Source of the DNA: Micavibrio sp. UBA1664
GTDB taxonomy: Bacteria; Pseudomonadota; Alphaproteobacteria; Micavibrionales; UBA1664
NCBI GenBank assembly: GCA_002320485.1
Contig: DCKW01000127.1
Span: forward strand, 1 to 5,515
DNA length: 5,515 nucleotides
Reading direction: 5' to 3'
In this document: positions 1 through 4,951 of the stretch, piece by piece
How the letters are laid out: each line of letters opens with the position of its first letter
Position numbering within the stretch: position 1 is the stretch's first letter
The notes under the pieces: model-generated
Databases searched by the model: none
What the model saw: only the letters and a program-made list of their open reading frames with translations
What the model was told of the DNA's origin: nothing
Program-made: the position numbers and the translations under genes

Positions 1-495
1 CCACATTTCTTCATAAGTAGTCATACCGTTTGACATTAAGATAGGAAGGCCTGTTTTTGCCATTTTTTGAAGCAGTTTTGTATCCACCACTTCAAAACTG
101 GCCACCTTCAAAGCAGGAACTTTCATTTCATTAACTAAAAAGTCAACCGCCGTTTCATCGAAAGGCGATGATAAAATATCAATTTCAATGCGCCGAGCCT
201 CCTCTGCCAATTTCAATTGCCAGTCCCATGGCGTATGGGCCTTATCGTAAAGTGCATAAAGATCCATTTTGTCCCAGATGGTGCCTTTGGGCGTGGTTTT
301 AAAATTGCGGGAGATCGTATCGGCTGTATAGGTTTGCAATTTGATCGCATCGGCACCTGCGTCTTTGGCGGCGTGCATAATCCGCACGGCTTCATCATAA
401 TCACCGTTATGATTGCATGACAGTTCTGCAATCACATAACATGGGGCATCCTTGCTATTGTTTATAATGTCATTCAATTTTGATGAGTACGACAT
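1..495 (-). CDS. pseI: Pseudaminic acid synthase PseI, N-terminal 165 residues (partial)
   Basis: Partial gene: it starts at the ATG at 495-493 and runs leftward out of the window, leaving 165 of the roughly 350 residues usual for the family. Family members condense PEP with 2,4-diacetamido-2,4,6-trideoxy-L-altrose in the cytoplasm to give pseudaminic acid. The visible part is the N-terminal NeuB-type TIM barrel: IAELSCNHNG at residues 22-31 (Glu24), AGADAIKLQTYTADT at 46-60 (Lys52, Gln54), SSPFDETAVDFL at 109-120, ALKVASFEVVD at 128-138 and TGLPILMSNGMTTYEE at 148-163. The segment GTIWDKMDLYALYDKAHTPW at 71-90 is typical of PseI rather than of sialic or legionaminic acid synthases. One small oddity is SNGM at 155-158, where STGM is usual. 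The C-terminal SAF (antifreeze-like) domain would lie beyond the edge. It is the last visible gene of the pse operon, 11 nt after the preceding stop, with a good ribosome binding site. The assignment is firm, and the surrounding pse genes support it. Confidence 0.93.
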   Translation of the reverse strand, partial: MSYSSKLNDIINNSKDAPCYVIAELSCNHNGDYDEAVRIMHAAKDAGADAIKLQTYTADTISRNFKTTPKGTIWDKMDLYALYDKAHTPWDWQLKLAEEARRIEIDILSSPFDETAVDFLVNEMKVPALKVASFEVVDTKLLQKMAKTGLPILMSNGMTTYEEMW

Positions 496-502
496 TTTTT
501 AT

Positions 503-508
503 TCCTTT
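503..508 (-). promoter_or_regulatory. Ribosome binding site of pseI
   Basis: On the minus strand this reads AAAGGA, 7 nt before the pseI ATG at 495. It overlaps the TAA stop of the upstream acetyltransferase gene, so ribosomes finishing that gene would sit on the pseI start region. This fixes the pseI start. Confidence 0.7.
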
Positions 509-929
509 ATTTTAATATGTAAGTTGTTTGGATAGCTTCGCCTTCAAGATCATTAATAATTTGTGCTAGCTTTTCATTGGTCGGGGCGATGTTAACAATA
601 AAATATGACGTGCGTACAGACCTAATTGCGGGCAAAGGATCATAATTAGCCTTTAAATAGTCAATAGCAAATTTAACTTCTTCTTGCTTTGGGTTGTTAA
701 ACACCAATCCCATAGTATTATTTTGATCCAGCAAATATACATGTCCCACATATCGATCATTCGATTTCACCAGATACCAGGTGCGATAGGGATTATTCCT
801 GATAAAATCAATATGATCCTCATAGGAGGGTATCGCATGATGGCTGATTACATGCGTTTTTTGCTGCAACATGGCATATAAAATATCGGCATGTTCTTGA
901 AAGCCGGTAATAATTTTAATCATTTCCAT
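507..929 (-). CDS. Small GNAT-like N-acyltransferase of nonulosonate clusters, degenerate acyl-CoA loop
   Basis: A 140-residue cytoplasmic protein with no signal peptide or membrane segment. The pattern HHAIPSYEDHIDFI at residues 30-43, then PYRTWYLV at 47-54 and YVGHVYL at 60-66, matches the N-terminal half of small GNAT acyltransferases found in Pse/Leg clusters. The C-terminal VNIAPTNEKL at 112-121 and IQTTYIL at 133-139 match the usual 'NI.P.N.KS...F..LGF..IQ.TY' ending. The region where the acetyl-CoA loop (Q/R-x-x-G-x-G/A) belongs reads NNPKQEEVKFAIDYL at 78-92 and has no glycines, so CoA binding is changed or lost. My recollection is that some relatives in sugar clusters share this, but I could not check it. 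It begins 3 nt after the stop of the preceding acetyltransferase and in the same frame. ATG 929 is chosen, and ATG 923 is possible. The role is unassigned: perhaps acylation of a Pse precursor or a non-catalytic partner of the neighbouring GNAT. Confidence 0.75.
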   Translation of the reverse strand: MEMIKIITGFQEHADILYAMLQQKTHVISHHAIPSYEDHIDFIRNNPYRTWYLVKSNDRYVGHVYLLDQNNTMGLVFNNPKQEEVKFAIDYLKANYDPLPAIRSVRTSYFIVNIAPTNEKLAQIINDLEGEAIQTTYILK

Positions 930-932
930 ATT

Positions 933-1373
933 TTAAAAAACCTTTTTTAGATATAAATAATTCAGATCATTGCCGTATTGTTTAAATCCCGCCTTTTTAA
1001 AAGCCCTAGCACTTGCCACATTATCTTTTTTTACCGTGGCTATCACTGGGCACGAATTAGGATATTGTTCAATGGCTTGTTTTAGAATTTTTACACTAAG
1101 GCCCATCCCGCGCATTGCCGGATTAAGATTAATGGAGAGCTCGGCAAAATTTTCATCCGCATTATAATCAAATCTACACATTCCAATTTTTTGTCCGTCT
1201 TTCTCAGCTATATAGATAGTACGGTTTAAATTATTCAGAGAAGATCTATACCAGTTATCGTGGTCCTCTTTTTTAACAGCATCCTGTATTATGGACATGG
1301 TGCGTGTCATAGGATCGTTTCGCCAGTTTAGTAAATCCTCGCAATCGTCAAAAACTGCATGACGCAGCATCAT
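933..1373 (-). CDS. pseH: GNAT N-acetyltransferase, probable PseH (UDP-4-amino-4,6-dideoxy-AltNAc N-acetyltransferase)
   Basis: A 146-residue GNAT-fold protein. If it is PseH, it transfers acetyl from acetyl-CoA to the 4-amino group made by PseC; that nitrogen becomes N-7 of pseudaminic acid. The N-terminal block DLLNWRNDPMTRTMS (residues 13-27), followed by IYIAEKDGQKIGMCRFD (53-69), resembles PseH and the acetyltransferase domains fused to PseG in some bacteria. The acetyl-CoA loop RGMGLS (88-93) fits the R-x-x-G-x-G/A consensus except for Ser at the last position. The C-terminal VKKDNVASARAFKKAGF (114-130) is the standard GNAT motif B region. The gene starts in a TGATG overlap with the pseF stop. 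Two adjacent ATGs (1373 and 1370) are possible, and I take the first. The shine-dalgarno is weak, consistent with coupling to pseF. PseH is inferred from context plus this similarity. The neighbouring small GNAT is the rival candidate, but it lacks a normal CoA loop. Confidence 0.8.
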   Translation of the reverse strand: MMLRHAVFDDCEDLLNWRNDPMTRTMSIIQDAVKKEDHDNWYRSSLNNLNRTIYIAEKDGQKIGMCRFDYNADENFAELSINLNPAMRGMGLSVKILKQAIEQYPNSCPVIATVKKDNVASARAFKKAGFKQYGNDLNYLYLKKVF

Positions 1374-2083
1374 TTTTCATTTCTTTCGCGATAGTGTGTT
1401 TTATAAATGCCTTCTGCCTTTATCCAATCTTCGGGCGTATCGATATCAATAACTTTTGAATTAGGAATTTCAACGCTAAACAACCCATTATCAGCATATA
1501 TTTTTTTATTTTTCAGGTAATCATCAACTTTTAAAAAATAAAATTGTGCCGCGTCATGATAGGTATCCGGTAGATCTTGGGATCGAGTTAGGAGATATTC
1601 AGGCTCGCGCATTACCAATTGCCCGACATCATTTTTAATCAGAGCTCGATAGATTGGAAAATCATATTCAGTAACAGAAATGACGCTTTTAGCATTTTCA
1701 TGCGCAGCAAAAATTTTACAGGCCTGATTAATGTGGGTTTCTTCTAAAAATATTGATGTACCATAAATGCAGCAGGCATGATCAAAATCACACCCTTTTT
1801 CTCTCATAGTTTTTATATCATATTGAAAAACTTCGTCTGTTGTGGCGATATCATTCGACAAATTAGCGGGGCGGACATAATATTGTTTGGCTCCATACTT
1901 TACAGCGATATCGGCTATTTCTGCATCGTCTGTGCTAATAATAACTTCATCAAATACACCCGTGTTTAGCGCCGTTTCAATCGGGTAGGAAATTGCTGGC
2001 TTTCCACAAAAATCTTTAATATTTTTACGGGGAATTCGTTTGGAGCCCCCTCGCGCATGAATAAAGGCAACACACTTACTCAT
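1370..2083 (-). CDS. pseF: Pseudaminic acid cytidylyltransferase PseF
   Basis: A 237-residue cytoplasmic nucleotidyltransferase that activates pseudaminic acid with CTP to CMP-Pse, the donor for glycosyltransferases. The length is normal for the family. The N-terminal signature HARGGSKRIPRKN at residues 9-21 forms the CTP-binding loop, followed by IKDFCGKP (22-29), and STDDAEIADIA (50-60) is also typical. DTYHDAAQFYF at 173-183 is characteristic of PseF as opposed to sialic acid (NeuA) or legionaminic acid (LegF) enzymes. IDIDTPEDW at 212-220 supplies the C-terminal metal-binding aspartates. Its ATG at 2083 overlaps the pseC TGA by four bases, and its own TGA overlaps the next start, so it sits in the middle of a coupled chain. 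Hand counting gives about 36% G+C over 1381-1740, lower than pseB. Assignment is firm. Confidence 0.93.
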   Translation of the reverse strand: MSKCVAFIHARGGSKRIPRKNIKDFCGKPAISYPIETALNTGVFDEVIISTDDAEIADIAVKYGAKQYYVRPANLSNDIATTDEVFQYDIKTMREKGCDFDHACCIYGTSIFLEETHINQACKIFAAHENAKSVISVTEYDFPIYRALIKNDVGQLVMREPEYLLTRSQDLPDTYHDAAQFYFLKVDDYLKNKKIYADNGLFSVEIPNSKVIDIDTPEDWIKAEGIYKTHYRERNEK

Positions 2084-3237
2084 TTAAAAAATTCTCGCAG
2101 ACAGAATAGAATATAATCATGTTCCTCATCCGTCATTCCATGGAACATCGGCAATGACAAACATCGCGAATAGTAGTCATCGGCATTCGGACACAGATTT
2201 TTCTTAAACCCCAAGTCTTTATAATATGGTTGCCAATAGACGGGCATGTAATGCACCTGCGTTCCGATATTATGTTCACGTAAATAATCAAAAACTGCGC
2301 GTCGTGTTACTCCGTTTTCAAACAAAACAGGAAATAAATGCCACGAACTTTCCACACCTTTTGCTATGCCCTGACAATGTATAGGTAGGCCATTTAAACC
2401 CTCACGGTATTTTTGCGCTAATGCGCGACGGCGTGCAATGTTTTGATTCAATCTTTTTAGTTGACTGTTTCCCAATGCCGCCTGAAAATCGGTCATTCGG
2501 TAATTATATCCTAGGATTTGTTGCTCCATTTCCCACGGGGCAGGATCATCCGCCTGCATTTCATTCACATCTTTCGTAATACCGTGTGTTCGAAGCATGC
2601 ATAAGTCCTGATAAATTTTTTTATCATTCGCAGTAATCAACCCGCCTTCGCCCGTCGTAATAATTTTTACGGGATGAAAACTAAAAACGCAGGCATCCGA
2701 ATATTGGCAAGATCCGACCGGTTGTCCACCATAGGATGCCCCAACGCTATGTGATGCATCTTCCACAATTTTAAAACCATATTTATTTGATAATTCTCGT
2801 ATGGATTTCATGTTGCACGACAATCCGCCAAAATGAACAGGAACAACAAGTTTGGGCAAACGGTTTTGACTTTCAGCTTGATTTAGTTTTGCTTCTAAAG
2901 CAGAAACTGACATACAGAATGTATCTGTATCAATATCAACAAAATCCACCTCGGCCCCTAGATAAAGAGCGGCATTTGATGTAGCAACAAATGTGTTGGG
3001 AGATGTCCAGACGATATCGCCCTGGCCGATACCCAATGCCTGATAAGCAATATGAAGAGCCGTCGTTGCGCTGGTAACCGCTACCCCAAAAGTTGAATTA
3101 TGTTTGCTTGCAAAAGATGCTTCAAATTTCTGGATTGCCGGTCCTTGCGTTAAAAAATCGGAACGCATCACCTCCGAGACAGCCTTTATATCGTCGTCTG
3201 TAATAAATTGCCGACCGTAAGGAATATAATTATGCAT
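2080..3237 (-). CDS. pseC: UDP-4-amino-4,6-dideoxy-beta-L-AltNAc transaminase PseC
   Basis: A full-length (385-residue) PLP-dependent aminotransferase of the DegT/DnrJ/EryC1/StrS family. PseC enzymes use L-glutamate to aminate the 4-keto sugar nucleotide made by PseB. The opening IPYGRQFITDDDIKAV (residues 5-20) and LTQGPAIQKFE (29-39) are typical of PseC. VTSATTAL at 54-61 is the PLP phosphate-binding turn, VEDASHSVGASY at 158-169 includes Asp160, which contacts the pyridine nitrogen, and FSFHPVKIITTGEGG at 185-199 includes Lys191, the Schiff-base lysine. GYNYRMTDFQAALG and the late VHYMPVYWQPYY segment are also family hallmarks. No active-site residue appears to be missing. The start ATG at 3237 lies inside the 3' end of pseB (8-nt overlap) with only a weak shine-dalgarno, which points to translational coupling. 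The assignment is firm, helped by pseB upstream and pseF downstream. Confidence 0.95.
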   Translation of the reverse strand: MHNYIPYGRQFITDDDIKAVSEVMRSDFLTQGPAIQKFEASFASKHNSTFGVAVTSATTALHIAYQALGIGQGDIVWTSPNTFVATSNAALYLGAEVDFVDIDTDTFCMSVSALEAKLNQAESQNRLPKLVVPVHFGGLSCNMKSIRELSNKYGFKIVEDASHSVGASYGGQPVGSCQYSDACVFSFHPVKIITTGEGGLITANDKKIYQDLCMLRTHGITKDVNEMQADDPAPWEMEQQILGYNYRMTDFQAALGNSQLKRLNQNIARRRALAQKYREGLNGLPIHCQGIAKGVESSWHLFPVLFENGVTRRAVFDYLREHNIGTQVHYMPVYWQPYYKDLGFKKNLCPNADDYYSRCLSLPMFHGMTDEEHDYILFCLREFFK

Positions 3238-4225
3238 AGGCTTTCAACTCGTCAACAGTCAGGAAATGCGGGTTCGTATCAGAAGCATATTCAAAATCAC
3301 CACCTACATCCCTTCCTTTTTCGCCCATGTTATTTTCTAGATAGTTATGGTCATCGCCGAAACGGGTGCCAGATGGCTTGATGACATAATGATCTTTAAA
3401 TTCGATCGTATCACGTCCAAGCTCCATCGGAACCATAACTTCATGCAGTTTTTCACCCGGGCGAATGCCTATAACATTATGCGGCAAATCAGGGGCCATG
3501 GCTTTTGCCAGATCTGTAACGCGCATCGAAGGTATTTTCGGAACAAAAATTTCGCCTCCCTTCATGCGTTCAAAACCTTTTAAAACCAAATCAACTCCAG
3601 CATCCAATGTGATCCAGAATCTAGTCATCCTCTCATCGGTAATAGGTAATTCCTTTGCACCCTCACGGATCAGTTTTTCAAAAAACGGAACAACAGAGCC
3701 ACGCGATCCCACCACGTTTCCATAACGAACCACAGCGAAACGCGTTTCTAATGATCCCGCCATATTATTGGCGGCAATGAAAATTTTATCGGAGGCAAGT
3801 TTTGTGGCCCCGTAAAGATTAATCGGATTTGCCGCCTTGTCGGTCGACAAAGCAATAATGCGATGTACTCCCGTTGCAATGGCGGCGCGTGTTACATTCA
3901 TTGCACCATCTATATTGGTCTTAACGCATTCTGTAGGATTATATTCGGCAATAGGAACATGTTTTAAAGCCGCGGCGTGAATCACATAATCGACACCACG
4001 CATGGCAACCGTAAGTCTGTCATAATCTCTCACATCCCCGATAAAAAAACGAAGGGATTTTTGCCCCTTAAATTCTGGACGTTGTGCCATTTCATATTGC
4101 TTTAGTTCATCACGGGAAAAAATAATAATTTTTTTAGGATTATATTCGGCTAGAAGTCGAGTGGCAAATTTATGGCCAAACGATCCTGTTCCGCCTGTTA
4201 TTAAAATGGTCTTATTGTTAAACAT
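3230..4225 (-). CDS. pseB: UDP-GlcNAc 4,6-dehydratase (inverting) PseB
   Basis: First enzyme of the Pse pathway: an NADP-dependent short-chain dehydrogenase/reductase family enzyme that removes C6 water from UDP-GlcNAc and inverts C5. The Rossmann motif is TGGTGSFG at residues 10-17, SRDELKQYEM at 37-46 is the usual cofactor-selecting segment, and GDVRDYDRL at 63-71 follows. The catalytic set is STDKAANPINLYGATK at 127-142, with Asp129, Lys130 and Tyr138 spaced as in FlaA1/PseB (Asp132, Lys133, Tyr141). The reading frame is open further upstream to 4300, but I place the start at 4225. This gives 331 residues, the family length, begins just before the Rossmann strand, and has AAGGAA 8 nt upstream. 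The longer form would add about 25 unrelated residues and run over the likely promoter. It is the first gene of the leftward operon and overlaps pseC by 8 nt. Confidence is high. Confidence 0.95.
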   Translation of the reverse strand: MFNNKTILITGGTGSFGHKFATRLLAEYNPKKIIIFSRDELKQYEMAQRPEFKGQKSLRFFIGDVRDYDRLTVAMRGVDYVIHAAALKHVPIAEYNPTECVKTNIDGAMNVTRAAIATGVHRIIALSTDKAANPINLYGATKLASDKIFIAANNMAGSLETRFAVVRYGNVVGSRGSVVPFFEKLIREGAKELPITDERMTRFWITLDAGVDLVLKGFERMKGGEIFVPKIPSMRVTDLAKAMAPDLPHNVIGIRPGEKLHEVMVPMELGRDTIEFKDHYVIKPSGTRFGDDHNYLENNMGEKGRDVGGDFEYASDTNPHFLTVDELKAYA

Positions 4226-4233
4226 GCCTTCAA

Positions 4234-4239
4234 TTCCTT
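4234..4239 (-). promoter_or_regulatory. Ribosome binding site of pseB
   Basis: Reads AAGGAA on the minus strand, 8 nt before the ATG at 4225. It is the main reason for choosing that start over the more upstream in-frame ATGs at 4261 and 4300. Confidence 0.7.
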
Positions 4240-4278
4240 CTTTCAATATAACGCAGCCCATGGTAAGGATTGGTCTAG

Positions 4279-4287
4279 AGTATATCA
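4279..4287 (-). promoter_or_regulatory. Candidate extended -10 promoter of the pse operon
   Basis: On the minus strand this reads TGATATACT: a TG dinucleotide, one base, then TATACT, which matches the sigma-70 TATAAT box at five of six positions. No good -35 hexamer lies 16-18 nt upstream, which is tolerated for extended -10 promoters. Transcription would begin near 4272 and give a leader of about 46 nt that contains the pseB ribosome binding site. This is sequence-only evidence in an AT-rich gap, so it is tentative. Confidence 0.35.
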
Positions 4288-4309
4288 ATAGAAATAACAA
4301 GACTGCACC

Positions 4310-4951
4310 ATGGAATTAACGATCGTTGACACAAAGGCGGGAAATTTCGGTTCGCTTCTTAACGGATTTGAAAAAATTGGAATAACTGTTAATCTCACAC
4401 AGAATTATGATGATATCCATAAAGCTCGAGCCCTTGTCATCCCTGGCGTGTCCGCCTTTGCTCGTGGAATGAAGGGTATGCAAGATGCTGGAATTACAGA
4501 CCTTGTAAAAAAAAAGATATCGCAAGATAAAATTCCTACAATCGGTATATGTCTCGGGATGCAACTACTTGCCAAGACCGGCTGTGAAGGTTTCCATAAA
4601 GATAATGTCATTGAAGGTCTGGGCATTATCGACGCTCAGGTTATCAAATTGAGATCATTAACAGAAAACTACCGTGTACCAAATATCGGGTGGTATAATG
4701 TTAATGCGGAAAAGCCTGGAGTATTATTTCCCGAAACATATAAAACAGACAGTTTTTATCATGTTCATAGCTATCATATGGTTTGTAACGATAATGATGA
4801 TATTGCAGCCACTATTCAATATGACGGCCGATCAATCGTAGTTTCCATTGAAAAGGACAATGTTTTCGGATGCCAGTTTCATCCGGAAAAAAGTCAAGAT
4901 GCCGGCCTTGACCTTTTATCACGTTTTGTCAAGGAGATTAAAGCGTTATGA
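4310..4951 (+). CDS. hisH: HisH-family glutamine amidotransferase, probable sugar-amidation paralog (HisH2/WbuY type)
   Basis: A 213-residue class I glutamine amidotransferase domain that hydrolyses glutamine and passes ammonia to its HisF-like partner. GICLGMQLL at residues 79-87 holds the nucleophile Cys81, and FHPEKS at 190-195 holds His191 and Glu193, so the catalytic triad is complete. FYHVHSYHMVC at 149-159 resembles paralogs linked to sugar amidation more than histidine-pathway HisH. Two usually conserved spots differ: the N-terminal DYGxGN is DTKAGN (7-12), and the oxyanion-strand PGVG is PGVS (45-48). The start is the only in-frame ATG after the stop at 4295-4297, and there is no clear ribosome binding site before it. 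A run of nine A lies at 4507-4515. It overlaps the hisF-like gene by ATGA and diverges from pseB. Ammonia delivery for sugar amidine formation is inferred from the partner and locus. A true histidine-pathway role is the alternative and looks unlikely. Confidence 0.85.
   Translation: MELTIVDTKAGNFGSLLNGFEKIGITVNLTQNYDDIHKARALVIPGVSAFARGMKGMQDAGITDLVKKKISQDKIPTIGICLGMQLLAKTGCEGFHKDNVIEGLGIIDAQVIKLRSLTENYRVPNIGWYNVNAEKPGVLFPETYKTDSFYHVHSYHMVCNDNDDIAATIQYDGRSIVVSIEKDNVFGCQFHPEKSQDAGLDLLSRFVKEIKAL
4931..4936 (+). promoter_or_regulatory. Ribosome binding site of the hisF paralog
   Basis: AAGGAG inside the 3' end of the hisH-like gene, 11 nt before the ATG at 4948. The spacing is a little long, but the ATGA stop/start overlap supports this start. 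Confidence 0.6.

Larger units (their letters stand above)
4226..4309. other. Divergent intergenic region between pseB and the hisH paralog
   Basis: This 84-bp gap is the only sizeable non-coding stretch in the window, and both transcription units must start in or near it. I see a good ribosome binding site and an extended -10 for the leftward operon. For the rightward pair I see neither a convincing -35/-10 nor a shine-dalgarno. I see no strong operator palindrome; TCTAGA at 4274-4279 is the only exact one I noted, and it is too short to mean much. Confidence 0.7.

Noticed and set aside
213..431. Opposing open frames of about 70 codons on both strands
   Set aside because: Both are out of frame with the pseI coding sequence, whose conserved motifs run straight through this stretch.
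935..948. AAAAAACCTTTTTT inverted repeat at the junction of the two acetyltransferase genes, considered as a terminator
   Set aside because: The stem is only A-T pairs with a 2-nt loop, so it cannot form a stable hairpin, and the operon clearly continues.
938..950. A-AAA-AAG slippery heptamer at the end of the first acetyltransferase gene, considered as a programmed -1 frameshift
   Set aside because: The next gene is already in the zero frame, so a -1 shift would leave its frame rather than join it, and no stimulatory structure was seen.
3465..3725. 86-codon open frame on the plus strand
   Set aside because: It is antisense to conserved pseB coding sequence, with no recognisable motif.
4226..4300. 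N-terminal extension of pseB to an upstream in-frame ATG at 4300 or 4261
   Set aside because: It would add 12-25 residues before the Rossmann strand that the family lacks, has no ribosome binding site, and covers the probable promoter.
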